DNA of 55,693 nt from an uncultured bacterium (GCA_905215835.1 CAJMRR010000001.1:1-55693); one strand, 5' to 3'. Shown: positions 24,505-35,729, counted from the first letter of the stretch. The notes: a model not told the origin generated them from the letters alone. Translations and numbers: made by a program.

Positions 24505-25431
24505 ATGCACGAGAACGACTTTTTTAACGAGGACCTGCTGTGCGCGCTTGCTGGCGTTGCCGGCGAGGACAACGTGCTGATGAGCGAGCCCATGCGCGAG
24601 CACACCACGTTTAAGATCGGCGGCCCGGCCGACGTCTTTGTCACGCCCGATACCGAGCAGGGCCTCGTCGCCACGCTCGACACCTGTTATCGCTGCGACC
24701 TGCCGCTCACCATCGTGGGCAACGGCTCCGACCTGCTCGTCGGCGACAAGGGTATCCGCGGCGTTGTCGTGGCGCTGAGCAAGGGCCTCTCCGACATTAC
24801 GGTCGACGGCACGCATGTCACGGCGGCAGCCGGTGCCTTGCTTACCGGCATGGAGCCCATCTCGGGCATCCCCGGATCGGTCGGCGGCGCCTGCTACATG
24901 AACGCCGGTGCCTACGGTGCCTGCATGGCCGATGTGCTGGAGTCCGTGCGCGTCTACAAACCCGCTCGCCAGCTCGACGACGGCACCCGCGGTAGCGGCA
25001 ACATCATCGAATTCGATGTCGACGAGCTCAACCTGGGCTATCGCAAGAGCCGCATCGCCGACGACGGCTTTATCGTGCTTTCGGCCACTTTCAATCTCGC
25101 CCCGGGCAACGCCGCGATGATCAAGGCCGACATGGACGACTACCGTCAGCGCCGCGAGGACAAGCAACCGCTCGACATGCCGAGTGCCGGCTCCACCTTC
25201 AAGCGCCCCGAGGGTTACTTTGCCGGCAAGCTCATCATGGATGCCGGCCTGCGAGGACACGCCGTTGGCGGCGCGCAGGTAAGCGAAAAGCACTGCGGTT
25301 TTATCGTCAACGCCAACCACGCCACCGCCGCCGACGTTGACGAACTCATCCGCCACATCCAAACAACCGTCAAAGGCCAATTCGACGTAGACCTAGAACC
25401 CGAAGTCCACCGAGTAGGCGAATTCCTCTAA
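24505..25431 (+). CDS. murB: UDP-N-acetylenolpyruvoylglucosamine reductase
   Basis: MurB reduces the enolpyruvyl group of UDP-GlcNAc-enolpyruvate to give UDP-MurNAc. The 308-residue protein has HTTFKIGGPADVF, VGNGSDLLVGDKG, GIPGSVGGACYMNAGAYG, the catalytic serine region AGSTFKRP and the terminal Glu region. AAAGGCGG supports the start at 24505. Between the VT strand (about residue 110) and the GMEPISGIPG stretch it appears about 12 residues shorter than the usual sequence, which has a helix (as in B. subtilis MurB) there. The frame is intact. Confidence 0.92.
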   Translation: MHENDFFNEDLLCALAGVAGEDNVLMSEPMREHTTFKIGGPADVFVTPDTEQGLVATLDTCYRCDLPLTIVGNGSDLLVGDKGIRGVVVALSKGLSDITVDGTHVTAAAGALLTGMEPISGIPGSVGGACYMNAGAYGACMADVLESVRVYKPARQLDDGTRGSGNIIEFDVDELNLGYRKSRIADDGFIVLSATFNLAPGNAAMIKADMDDYRQRREDKQPLDMPSAGSTFKRPEGYFAGKLIMDAGLRGHAVGGAQVSEKHCGFIVNANHATAADVDELIRHIQTTVKGQFDVDLEPEVHRVGEFL

Positions 25432-25435
25432 AAAA

Positions 25436-25457
25436 GAAGGCCCCGAAAGGGGCCTTC
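25436..25457 (+). terminator. Hairpin after murB
   Basis: 9-bp perfect stem GAAGGCCCC/GGGGCCTTC with a GAAA tetraloop, 4 bp past the murB stop. There is no T run on the plus strand; on the minus strand TTTTT follows, so it may also stop readthrough from the converging gene. Confidence 0.65.
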
Positions 25458-25509
25458 GCCATATTTATTCAGATAACCCAGTCCGGTGTGTGACGCATTG
25501 GACCCGAGA

Positions 25510-25640
25510 GGTCCGTGGCTGCCCGAAAGGCATTAGGTTGATCGCGAGTTCCGCACGAGCCGGAGAGCACTTAATGTGCTCTCCGTACGAGCAGGACTGT
25601 CCGAGCAGGCAACCTAATGCCTTTCGGGCAGCCACGGACC
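25510..25640. repeat. Structured element copy 1 (variable arms, conserved core)
   Basis: Perfect 30-bp outer arms (25510-25539 and 25611-25640) enclose a 71-nt core. The core holds ATCGCGAGTTCCGCACG, an inner hairpin (10-bp stem, TTAAT loop, 25561-25585) and GCAGGACTGT...AGCAG. It lies between the converging murB and NlpC/P60 genes, 20 bp from the stop of the latter. Three more copies of the core occur in this window with different arms. Confidence 0.95.
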
Positions 25641-25659
25641 AACTTACTTCAAACCGCAG

Positions 25660-26856
25660 CTACGACAGCGCAATACCGCCAAGCCAGCCCCAACGCACGC
25701 CAGAGCCAGTGCCATAGAAGCTAATAAACGAATCGAGCGACTTAGACGTAATGGCACCCTCGTTGCTCATAACGATGCCGCCGCCAACGTAGATACCCAC
25801 ATGACCGTAGATGAGGCCCGGAGCACCCGTGCCGCTGTGCGAGGAATCGGCCACGATCATGCCCACCTGCAGCGCCGAGCGGTCGGAGCTATAGCACCAT
25901 GCGTTAAACATATCGCATGCGTTACCGCCAAAGTAGCCAACGCCGGCGTTACGGAAGACATTGGTAACCCACGCCGCGCACCAGTTCTGACCCGGCGAAG
26001 GCGTGGAGTAGCACGCGTTGACGACGGCCTGCTGTTTGCCCGAGCCGGCATTCTGTTGCGGGGTTCCGGGCGCATACGATCCGCCACCCGAGCTTGAACC
26101 ACCCGAGTAGGAATTGTTCTTGTTCGCGGCAGCGGCAGCCTTCCTAGCGGCCTCCTCAGCCTGGGCGGCAGCGAGGATCTCGGAATCGCGCTGAGCCATG
26201 AGCTCCTTGACGTCGTCGGAAAGACCGTTCAGCACGGTCTGGACTTCTTGCTGCTTGGCCTGCATATCCTGCATCTGAGCCGTCTGCTGGTCCTTGAGTT
26301 TTTCCAGGTCGGCCTTTTGTGCTTCGAGCTCGGTCTTCTGTGCGTCGAGCTCAGCCTGAATCGTCTGGATATCCTCGATGGCATCGCGGTCGCTCTTGTT
26401 GATCTTCTCAACGTAATGCGCGTTGGCGACGAGTTCCTCAAACGAGCCAGAGGCCAGCAGCAGCGACAGGATGTTCGTGCCGCCGGACTTGTAGCTGGCG
26501 GCCACGCGATCGGAAAGGTCGTTGCGCTTCTTCTTGAGCTCGGCCTTCTTTTCATCGATCTGGGCCTGCGTGCCGTCAATCTTGCCCTGGACATTCTCGA
26601 TGTCGTTGAGGGTCTGGGCATTCTTGTTGGCCAGCGCCGCATACTCATTTGCGATGCTGTCGAGCTGGGCCTGAACCTCGTCGAGCTGGGCCTGGGCGGC
26701 ATTCAGTTTATCGGTGGTTTCTTTGGAAGCCTCCGCCGCATGGGCGCGAGCGGGCAGGCCAAAAAGAACTGCCGCAGAAGCGGCGCCGAACAGGGCCTTG
26801 AGGGCAGTGCGACGCGAGAGCTCCTGAGAAAGGATGGAATCGCTGTTTGGTGACAT
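25660..26856 (-). CDS. Tat-exported coiled-coil NlpC/P60 or CHAP-like cell wall hydrolase
   Basis: The 398-residue protein starts with a twin-arginine-like signal (LSRRTALKALFGAASAAVLFG). Residues about 45-240 form a long coiled coil like that of PcsB/CwlO proteins. A Gly/Ser linker (GGSSSGGGSYAPG) leads to a C-terminal cysteine-peptidase domain (about 275-398) with the nucleophile in NWCAAWVTNVF and the histidine in IYGHVGIYVGGG. Such proteins cleave peptidoglycan during division and are controlled by FtsEX or their coiled coil. NlpC/P60 and CHAP folds cannot be cleanly told apart by eye. Confidence 0.85.
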   Translation of the reverse strand: MSPNSDSILSQELSRRTALKALFGAASAAVLFGLPARAHAAEASKETTDKLNAAQAQLDEVQAQLDSIANEYAALANKNAQTLNDIENVQGKIDGTQAQIDEKKAELKKKRNDLSDRVAASYKSGGTNILSLLLASGSFEELVANAHYVEKINKSDRDAIEDIQTIQAELDAQKTELEAQKADLEKLKDQQTAQMQDMQAKQQEVQTVLNGLSDDVKELMAQRDSEILAAAQAEEAARKAAAAANKNNSYSGGSSSGGGSYAPGTPQQNAGSGKQQAVVNACYSTPSPGQNWCAAWVTNVFRNAGVGYFGGNACDMFNAWCYSSDRSALQVGMIVADSSHSGTGAPGLIYGHVGIYVGGGIVMSNEGAITSKSLDSFISFYGTGSGVRWGWLGGIALS

Positions 26857-26917
26857 ATGTACTCCGTTACATGCTTATTTATATGTCGCTCAACTCATAC
26901 ATATTAGCGTACATATG
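26854..26917. promoter_or_regulatory. CATATGTAC/GTACATATG inverted repeat upstream of the hydrolase gene
   Basis: A perfect 9-bp inverted repeat (26854-26862 and 26909-26917) with further ATATGT and ACATAT words between spans the start codon and upstream region. It could be an operator or mRNA structure. The rest of the 266-bp gap to galE shows no clear feature. Confidence 0.35.
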
Positions 26918-27122
26918 GCGCGTCCCAACGATTTCCACGAACGGCAGGAAACTGCAAGGTCGGCGGCTCGTAAGCAAGTGCCAAAGATCAGGTTATGCGT
27001 ACGCAAGCTCTTCTATGAGTACGTTAGCACAATCCTCTGCTTTTCCTACAGCGCACGATTTGGGCGTCCCTGCCTGCGCTATACTCCCCTGAAGAAGTGT
27101 TCCTGATTCGATAGGAGACTAC

Positions 27123-28184
27123 ATGTCCAAAGCACTCGACCCCAAAGACACCTGCGTCCTCGTTACCGGTGGCGCCGGCTTTATCGGCTCGCACACCGTC
27201 GTTCAGCTGCTCGAGGGTGGCTACCAGGTCGTCATCGTCGATGATCTCTCCAACTCCAGCGCCGTCGCCGTCGACCGCGTCAAGACCATCGTGGGCGACG
27301 AGGCCGCCAAGAACCTCACCTTCTACGAGGCCAACGTGCTCGACCGCGATGCGATGAACAAGATCTTCGATACCCATCAGATCGACCGCGTCATCCACTT
27401 TGCCGGCTTTAAGGCCGTCGGCGAGTCGGTGAGCAAGCCCGTCGAGTACTACCACAACAACATCGAGAACACCCTGGTGCTCATCGACGTCATGCGCAAC
27501 CATGGCTGCAAGTCCATCATCTTCTCGAGCTCCTCGACCGTCTACGGCGACCCGGACAACCCGCCCGTCACCGAGGAGGATCCTAAGAAGCCCGCGACCA
27601 ACCCCTATGGTTGGACCAAGTGGATGATCGAGCAGATCCTTATGGACGTCCACACCGCCGACCCCGAGTGGGACGTCGTGCTGCTCCGTTACTTCAACCC
27701 CATCGGCGCTCATCCGTCGGGCCTGATCGGCGAGGACCCCAAGGGCATCCCCAACAACCTGGTGCCCTATGTCGCCCAGGTCGCCGTGGGCAAGCTCGAG
27801 GCCGTTCAGGTCTTTGGCAACGACTACCCCACCCCCGACGGCACCGGCGTGCGCGACTACATCCACGTGTGCGATCTGGCCTCTGGTCACGTTGCCGCCC
27901 TTAACTGGATGAACGGCAAGACCGGCGTCGAGATCTTTAACCTGGGCACCGGCACCGGCACCTCGGTACTCGAGGTCGTCGCCGCCTTCTCCAAGGCTTG
28001 TGGCAAGGAGCTGCCCTACGTGATCCGCGAGCGCCGCGCCGGCGACATCGCTGCCAACTGGTGCGATGCCTCCAAGGCCGAGCGCATGATGGGCTGGAAG
28101 GCCCAGTACGACATCGCGGACATGTGCCGCGATAGCTGGAACTGGCAGAGCCACAACCCCAACGGCTTCGCCGACGCCGAGTAG
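27123..28184 (+). CDS. galE: UDP-glucose 4-epimerase
   Basis: GalE interconverts UDP-galactose and UDP-glucose. The 353-residue short-chain dehydrogenase-type protein has the NAD-binding VTGGAGFIGSHTVVQLL, the catalytic SSSSTVYGD and YGWTKWMIE (Tyr-x-x-x-Lys), and IHVCDLASGHVAAL. Length and motifs are normal. Strongly G/C-ending codons suggest high expression. TAGGAGAC precedes the ATG. Confidence 0.96.
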   Translation: MSKALDPKDTCVLVTGGAGFIGSHTVVQLLEGGYQVVIVDDLSNSSAVAVDRVKTIVGDEAAKNLTFYEANVLDRDAMNKIFDTHQIDRVIHFAGFKAVGESVSKPVEYYHNNIENTLVLIDVMRNHGCKSIIFSSSSTVYGDPDNPPVTEEDPKKPATNPYGWTKWMIEQILMDVHTADPEWDVVLLRYFNPIGAHPSGLIGEDPKGIPNNLVPYVAQVAVGKLEAVQVFGNDYPTPDGTGVRDYIHVCDLASGHVAALNWMNGKTGVEIFNLGTGTGTSVLEVVAAFSKACGKELPYVIRERRAGDIAANWCDASKAERMMGWKAQYDIADMCRDSWNWQSHNPNGFADAE

Positions 28185-28206
28185 CAAAAACCTACATACC
28201 GCTCTT

Positions 28207-28240
28207 GCCCCGATCTCACGTTGTGAGGTCGGGGCTTTTT
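28207..28240 (+). terminator. Terminator of galE
   Basis: A 13-bp stem with one mismatch (GCCCCGATCTCAC...) is followed by TTTTT at 28236-28240. Confidence 0.9.
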
Positions 28241-28294
28241 CATGGCATGTAGCCATTCGCCGAAAATCGACCAACTTTTTTATCTTGCCTGTAC

Positions 28295-28319
28295 ATGTTT
28301 AAACAACATGTTTTACAAT
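28295..28319 (+). promoter_or_regulatory. TGTTTAAACA operator upstream of malQ
   Basis: ATGTTTAAACAACAT (28295-28309) contains the palindrome TGTTTAAACA. It lies just upstream of a TACAAT -10 (28314-28319). The same word occurs at the ABC operon, the GntR gene and the PTS-HAD gene. Confidence 0.6.
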
Positions 28320-28404
28320 AGGCGTATCAGATCAGAACATCGGAGGCGGACTGCACATCCATCGGCAGGCCGACCCCACAACAAGAAGGTTGGTGAGCGC
28401 ATTC

Positions 28405-29910
28405 ATGGAGCGTGCAAGCGGCGTCCTCATGCCCGTCTCATCTCTGCCCGGACCATACGGAATCGGCGGCTTTGGCTGGAATGCCTACGACTTCGTCGAT
28501 TTTCTCGCCTCGTGCAAACAACATTACTGGCAGATTCTGCCCCTTACGACGACCAGCTATGGCGATTCGCCCTATCAGTCGTTCTCGGCCCGCGCTGGCA
28601 ACCCCAACTTTATCGACTTTGCCGAGCTTATCGAGGCAAGGTATCTGGAGCAGCGCGATATCGATGGCGTGTATCTGGGATCCGACCCCAGCAATGTCGA
28701 CTACGGTGCTATCTTTGGCGGTCGCCGCCAGATTCTCGACCGTGCCGCCGAACGCTTCGTGTCCAACAAGCCAGCCGATTTCGACGACTTTGTCCAGGCG
28801 AACGAAGACTGGCTCATTCCCTACTGCGAGTTCATGACCGTCAAAGAGGAGTGCGGACTCAAGGCCTTTTGGGAGTGGCCCGCGGAGCTCCGCACCCGCG
28901 GCGAGGCTTCCGCCAAGGTCTGCGCCGACCATCCGGCGCGTATGCTCTACCACCAGATGACGCAGTACTTCTTCGATCGCCAGTGGAGCCGCCTCAAGGC
29001 CTATGCCAACGAGCGCGACATCCTGATCATCGGTGACCTGCCCATCTACGTCTCGCGCGACTCCGTCGAGATGTGGGCAAGCCCCGAGCTCTTTAAGATC
29101 GACGCCGCCGGCAATCCCGTGAGCGTCGCCGGCACGCCGCCCGACCAGTTCTCGGCCACCGGCCAGTACTGGGGCAACCCCATCTACGACTGGGACGCCA
29201 TGGAGTCCGACGGCTTCTCCTGGTGGGAGGGCCGCATTCGCGCCGCCCTCGACATGTACGACGTCATCCGCCTGGATCACTTCCGCGGCTTCGAGGCCTA
29301 TTGGGAGGTGCCGTTCTCCTCGCCCGATTCGTCCTACGGTTCGTGGACGCAGGGTCCCGGCCTCAAGTTCTTCAAGACGCTCGAGGAAAAGCTCGGCACG
29401 CTGCCCATCATCGCCGAGGACCTGGGCTTCCTCACCCCCGGCGTCATCGACATGCGCGACAACTCGGGCTTCCCCGGCATGAAGATCCTGCAGTTTGCCT
29501 TTGAGGGCACCAACTCGTACTACCTGCCGCATAACTACATCGCCAACACCGTCGCCTACGTGGGCACCCACGACAACGAGACGGCGCGCGGCTGGTTTGA
29601 GGGAACGGCCACCCCGCGTCAGCGCGAGCAGACAGCCCTGTACACCCATCAGCAGGCCGGCGAGCCCATCACCGACGCGCTCAACCGAACCATCGCAGCC
29701 AGCGTGAGCGACACGTGCATCTACACCATGCAGGACCTGCTCAACTTGGGCAACGAGGCGCGCATCAACACCCCTGCCACACTGGGCGGCAACTGGACCT
29801 GGCGCATGCTCGACGGCGCCATCACCCGCGAGCTCGAGCACAAACTCACCGACTGGACCGAGACCTACTTCCGCATCCCGTCGGAAGCCGAAATCGAGCT
29901 TCCTCAATAG
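28405..29910 (+). CDS. malQ: 4-alpha-glucanotransferase
   Basis: This GH77 amylomaltase of 501 residues transfers alpha-1,4-glucan segments between maltodextrins. Visible motifs: ASGVLMPVSSLPGPYGIGGFG at the N-terminus (one residue short of the full run), YGDSPYQSFSARAGNP, IIGDLPIYVSRDS, DVIRLDHFRGFEAYW with the nucleophile Asp, IAEDLGFLTPGV with the acid/base Glu, and YVGTHDNETARGW. It pairs with glgP 128 bp downstream for glycogen or maltodextrin breakdown. The start at 28405 matches the family N-terminus. Confidence 0.95.
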   Translation: MERASGVLMPVSSLPGPYGIGGFGWNAYDFVDFLASCKQHYWQILPLTTTSYGDSPYQSFSARAGNPNFIDFAELIEARYLEQRDIDGVYLGSDPSNVDYGAIFGGRRQILDRAAERFVSNKPADFDDFVQANEDWLIPYCEFMTVKEECGLKAFWEWPAELRTRGEASAKVCADHPARMLYHQMTQYFFDRQWSRLKAYANERDILIIGDLPIYVSRDSVEMWASPELFKIDAAGNPVSVAGTPPDQFSATGQYWGNPIYDWDAMESDGFSWWEGRIRAALDMYDVIRLDHFRGFEAYWEVPFSSPDSSYGSWTQGPGLKFFKTLEEKLGTLPIIAEDLGFLTPGVIDMRDNSGFPGMKILQFAFEGTNSYYLPHNYIANTVAYVGTHDNETARGWFEGTATPRQREQTALYTHQQAGEPITDALNRTIAASVSDTCIYTMQDLLNLGNEARINTPATLGGNWTWRMLDGAITRELEHKLTDWTETYFRIPSEAEIELPQ

Positions 29911-29958
29911 GAGCTACCGCGCCCGACCCCTCCCCAACGTGCGGACGCGCTTGCTTTT

Positions 29959-29998
29959 CCCGCGCGAGGCCACCCCAATCCCCTCGCGCGGGCTTCTT
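29959..29998 (+). terminator. Hairpin after malQ
   Basis: An 11-bp perfect stem CCCGCGCGAGG/CCTCGCGCGGG is followed by CTTCTTAT. It may partially terminate between malQ and glgP. Confidence 0.65.
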
Positions 29999-30038
29999 AT
30001 GAATTGCAGACATGAAACAACCCATCACAGGAGAAAAC

Positions 30039-32306
<2,268 letters not shown>

Positions 32307-32336
32307 TTTCGCTTCCCTTACCCATCCTCTTGAGAA

Positions 32337-32367
32337 ACGGAGCCGCGGCAACGCGGCTCCGTTTTTT
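32337..32367 (+). terminator. Terminator of glgP
   Basis: An 11-bp stem ACGGAGCCGCG/CGCGGCTCCGT with loop GCAA is followed by TTTTTT. Confidence 0.95.
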
Positions 32368-32412
32368 GTGCCCCTGTGTTGTCCGTGGCCTGCCTCGACC
32401 AAAAATCTCGAC

Positions 32413-32533
32413 CTGTAACATCTAGCCGACAAAATTGAGTCTACCTGTTACAGATCAAGACGGAAGGACAGGCAGCTCGACGCTGTCTTAATCTGTAACA
32501 TCTAGGCTCAATTTGGCCCTCTACCTGTTACAG
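32413..32533. repeat. Two CTGTAACA...TGTTACAG palindromes in inverted arrangement
   Basis: Two 41-bp units (32413-32453 and 32493-32533) each start CTGTAACATCTAG and end CTACCTGTTACAG. Each is a rough palindrome, and unit 2 is also a partial reverse complement of unit 1 (shared CAAATTGAG-type centre and AGATCAAGAC/AGATTAAGAC flank). They lie between the converging glgP and ABC operon ends; nothing else is seen in this 374-bp gap apart from the terminators. Confidence 0.75.
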
Positions 32534-32575
32534 TTCGAGACAAACAAACCTACAGACAACCCCGATACAAAGAAA

Positions 32576-32610
32576 GGCTCCCCTCTCGCCCAGTGGACGG
32601 GAGGGGAGCC
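32576..32610 (-). terminator. Terminator of the sugar ABC operon
   Basis: GGCTCCCCTC...GAGGGGAGCC hairpin followed on the minus strand by TTTCTTTGT, about 70 bp after the ATPase stop. Confidence 0.85.
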
Positions 32611-32680
32611 TTATATGTGACCGCGGCAAAAGGATGGCAATACCGCAGTCGCCCAAAGGGAGGGCCTGGATGCACCGGGC

Positions 32681-33880
32681 CTAGATTAGGTTCTTGCCAG
32701 ATACCTTATCGAAGAGATGGGTCGCGTTCTTCTCGAACTTGAACCAGATGGTGTCGCCAGCCTTGAGCGCGCCCTTGGCCTCGAGGTCGACGACGGGGAT
32801 AATCAGGACAAACTGGCCGTCGGGAGCGGTCACGTGGACATGCTCGGTCGAGCCCATGAGCTCGGTCACCTCGACGGTACCCTGGAGCGCGCCCTCCTCG
32901 CCCTTGTCGGCAAGCAGGATCTGCTCGGGACGCACGCCGGCCGTAATCTCCTTCACGTCGCCGCCGTCCCAGTTGAGGGCAAGCTGAGCGCAAGTCTCGG
33001 GGGCGAGCGCCACGTTCATATCCTCGGTCTTGACGGTAAAGCCGTTACCCGAGCGCACCAGCTGGGCATCGAAGAAGTTCATCTGCGGCACGCCGATGAA
33101 GCCGGCGACGAAGATGTTCGCGGGATGGCTAAAGACCTCCTGCGGCGTGGCGATCTGCTGGACAACGCCGTCCTTCATGACCACGATGCGGTCGCCAAGG
33201 GTCATGGCCTCGGTCTGGTCGTGAGTAACGTAGATGAAGGTGCCCTTGATCTCGTGACGCAGCTTAATGAGCTCGGCTCGCATCTGGTTACGCAGCTTAG
33301 CGTCCAGGTTGGACAGCGGCTCGTCCATCAGGAAGACCTTGGGGTCTCGCACGATGGCGCGGCCGATGGCGACACGCTGACGCTGACCGCCGGAGAGCGC
33401 CTTGGGCTTACGGTCGAGATACTCGGTAATACCCAGGATCTCGGCAGCAGAGCGAACCTTGCGGTCGATCTCGTCCTTGGGGACCTTCTTGAGCTCAAGC
33501 GTAAACGCCATGTTCTCGTACACCGTCATGTTGGGGTACAGAGCATAGCTCTGGAACACCATGGCGATGTCGCGATCCTTGGGCGCCACGTCGTTGACGC
33601 GCTTGCCGTCGATGAGCACGTCGCCCGAGGTAATGTCCTCCAGGCCGGCGACCATGCGCATCGTCGTGGACTTACCGCAGCCAGAGGGGCCAACGAGGAC
33701 GATGAACTCCTGGTCGTGAACGGTGAGGTTGAAGTCCTCTACAGCGAGCACACCGTCCTCGGTAACCTTGAGGTTGTGCTTCTTCTCCTCGGTCTTCTTC
33801 TTTTTGCCAAAGAAGCCCTTCTTTTTGGACTCGTTGTTGGGATACACCTTCTGAACATGTTTGAGAACGATCTCGGCCAT
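32681..33880 (-). CDS. Sugar ABC transporter ATP-binding protein (MalK/UgpC/MsmK type)
   Basis: The 399-residue ATPase has Walker A GPSGCGKST, the Q-loop MVFQSYALYPNM, signature LSGGQRQRVAIGRA, Walker B VFLMDEPLSNLD and the switch His in YVTHDQTEA. A C-terminal TOBE/OB regulatory region (about 260-399) is typical of carbohydrate importers. Unusual is a Lys/Glu-rich insertion near residues 15-42 (including KKKGFFGKKKKTEEKKHN) between the first beta strand and the Walker A region. It is the last gene of the ABC operon, 69 bp after the MalG-like permease, and may serve several importers. Confidence 0.93.
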   Translation of the reverse strand: MAEIVLKHVQKVYPNNESKKKGFFGKKKKTEEKKHNLKVTEDGVLAVEDFNLTVHDQEFIVLVGPSGCGKSTTMRMVAGLEDITSGDVLIDGKRVNDVAPKDRDIAMVFQSYALYPNMTVYENMAFTLELKKVPKDEIDRKVRSAAEILGITEYLDRKPKALSGGQRQRVAIGRAIVRDPKVFLMDEPLSNLDAKLRNQMRAELIKLRHEIKGTFIYVTHDQTEAMTLGDRIVVMKDGVVQQIATPQEVFSHPANIFVAGFIGVPQMNFFDAQLVRSGNGFTVKTEDMNVALAPETCAQLALNWDGGDVKEITAGVRPEQILLADKGEEGALQGTVEVTELMGSTEHVHVTAPDGQFVLIIPVVDLEAKGALKAGDTIWFKFEKNATHLFDKVSGKNLI

Positions 33881-33948
33881 GTCTCTACCTTTCGATATGC
33901 GGCGCCACGCTGAGGGGCGCCGCAGAAACTTGCAAAACAGTTACGGCA

Positions 33949-34788
33949 TCAGCCCTTGACGGCACCTGCCACCACGCCGTCGATGATGTACTTCTGGCAG
34001 AGGATGTACATGATGACGATGGGGATAACGACCATCATGATGCAGGCCATCATGGGGCCGAGCTCGACGTGGCCGTAGCCGCCGCGGAAGTACTGGATCA
34101 AAATAGGAATGGTCTTGTACTTGGTGGAGTCGAGCGTAAGGTAGGGCAGAAGATAGTCGTTCCAGACCCACATGGTCTCGAGGATGCCGACCGAAAGATA
34201 GGTGGGCTTCATGATGGGAAGGACGATCTTAAAGAACACCTGGACCGGGTTGCAGCCGTCGATCATGGCCGCCTCTTCGATCTCGAGCGGAATGTTCTTT
34301 ACAAAGCCGGCGAACATAAAGACCGCCAGGCCCGCGCCAAAGCCGAGGTAGATAAAGCAGATGTTGAACGGCGTGTTGAAGCCGATGCGGTCCGCCAAAT
34401 TGGACAGCGTGAACATGAGCATCTGGAAGGGCACGACCATCGAGAAGACGAACAGGTAATAGAAGAAGTTCGAGATCTTGCTGTTGACGCGCACTACGTA
34501 CCAAGCACACATGGAGCAGCACACCAGAATCAGCACGACCGACATGACCGTGATGATGAGCGAGTACATAAATGCCGAGGCAAAGCCCTGCTCGTTAAGG
34601 GCATGCATGTAGTTTGCGAGGCCGTTGAACGTCTCGGGCGTGAGCAGATCGAATGCCGTGGTGGTGCTGATTGCGGTCGCTTTCTTAAAGGAATTGAGCG
34701 CAATCATGAACACGGGGTAGATCCACGCGAGCGACAGAATCGTAAAGAAAATCGAGAGCGCGCGGTTGATAACCTTATCGCGTTTCAT
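33949..34788 (-). CDS. Sugar ABC transporter permease (MalG type)
   Basis: The 279-residue inner-membrane permease has about six hydrophobic segments and the EAA loop (LEIEEAAMIDGCNPVQVFFKI), which docks on the ATPase. Its start overlaps the stop of the first permease gene by 1 bp (TAATG), so translation is coupled. Confidence 0.93.
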   Translation of the reverse strand: MKRDKVINRALSIFFTILSLAWIYPVFMIALNSFKKATAISTTTAFDLLTPETFNGLANYMHALNEQGFASAFMYSLIITVMSVVLILVCCSMCAWYVVRVNSKISNFFYYLFVFSMVVPFQMLMFTLSNLADRIGFNTPFNICFIYLGFGAGLAVFMFAGFVKNIPLEIEEAAMIDGCNPVQVFFKIVLPIMKPTYLSVGILETMWVWNDYLLPYLTLDSTKYKTIPILIQYFRGGYGHVELGPMMACIMMVVIPIVIMYILCQKYIIDGVVAGAVKG

Positions 34789-35642
34789 TACTGCTGCACC
34801 TCCTTGGACCTCGTGGCCTTAAGCTGAATCATGGAGATGGCTACGACCAGGATGCAGAAGATAACCGCCTTGGCCTGACCGATGCCCTGCCATGCGATAC
34901 CGGCACGCGAATAGAACGTGTTGTAGATGTTCAGGGCGAGCATCTCGGTGGAGTGCGCGGGAGCGCCGCCGGTAAGGGCGAGGTTCTGGTCGAACAGCTT
35001 AAAGCCGTTGGTGATGGACAGGAACAGGCAGATGGTGATGGTCGGCATCAGGTTAGGGATCTTAACCTTCCAAAACGTCTGCCATGCCGTGGCACCGTCG
35101 ACCTTGGCGGCCTCGATGTAGTCGGACGGAATGGACTGCAGACCAGCGATGTAGATGATCATCATGTAGCCGACCTGCTGCCACAGGGTCAGGATGATAA
35201 GGCCCCAGAAGCCAGCAGCAGAGTTAAGAGCGATGAGCTGGGCGCCCACGTTGGAGAGCAGGCAGTTGATCAGAATCTGCCAAATGTAGCCCAGCACGAT
35301 GCCGCCGATCAGGTTAGGCATAAAGAAGATCGTACGGAAGATGTTGGTGCCTTTGAGCGCCTTGCGGGTGAGCGCCTGCGCAATGGCCAGGGCGATCACG
35401 TTGATGAGCACCGTCGACAGGAAGGCAAACGCCACGGTAAAGAAGAACGACGTGGAGAACTGCGGATCGGACAGCGCGCGCACGTAGTTCTCGATACCGA
35501 CAAAGTGCGCGTTACTAATGATAATAAACTGGCAGAACGAGAGATAGAAGCCCTGGATAAAAGGGATCACGAACCCGATCATAAACGCCAGGCACGTGGG
35601 CAGCATAAAGAGCGGCCACCAGCGCTTGAGTGCTTTGCCCAT
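34788..35642 (-). CDS. Sugar ABC transporter permease (MalF type)
   Basis: A 284-residue permease with about six membrane spans. The EAA motif is YIEAAKVDGATAWQTFWKVKIP. GAAAGGACC lies before the ATG. A strong hairpin (35663-35698) separates it from the upstream binding-protein gene. Confidence 0.93.
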   Translation of the reverse strand: MGKALKRWWPLFMLPTCLAFMIGFVIPFIQGFYLSFCQFIIISNAHFVGIENYVRALSDPQFSTSFFFTVAFAFLSTVLINVIALAIAQALTRKALKGTNIFRTIFFMPNLIGGIVLGYIWQILINCLLSNVGAQLIALNSAAGFWGLIILTLWQQVGYMMIIYIAGLQSIPSDYIEAAKVDGATAWQTFWKVKIPNLMPTITICLFLSITNGFKLFDQNLALTGGAPAHSTEMLALNIYNTFYSRAGIAWQGIGQAKAVIFCILVVAISMIQLKATRSKEVQQ

Positions 35643-35662
35643 AAAAGGGTCCTTTCAATATG

Positions 35663-35698
35663 CAGGGGGCGGGCAAACCAACGTCTGCCCGCCCCCTG
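35663..35698 (-). promoter_or_regulatory. Hairpin between binding-protein and permease genes
   Basis: 13-bp perfect arms CAGGGGGCGGGCA/TGCCCGCCCCCTG with a 10-nt loop and no T run. Such hairpins often protect the binding-protein mRNA 3' end or cause partial termination so that the binding protein is made in excess. Confidence 0.7.
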
Positions 35699-35729
35699 TC
35701 GCTAATCAGATAGCTTGGGCAGCAACTGC

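Noticed and set aside
25490..25717. Plus-strand open frame of 75 codons over element copy 1
   Set aside because: It spans both arms of the hairpin and enters the NlpC/P60 gene antisense; not a credible protein.
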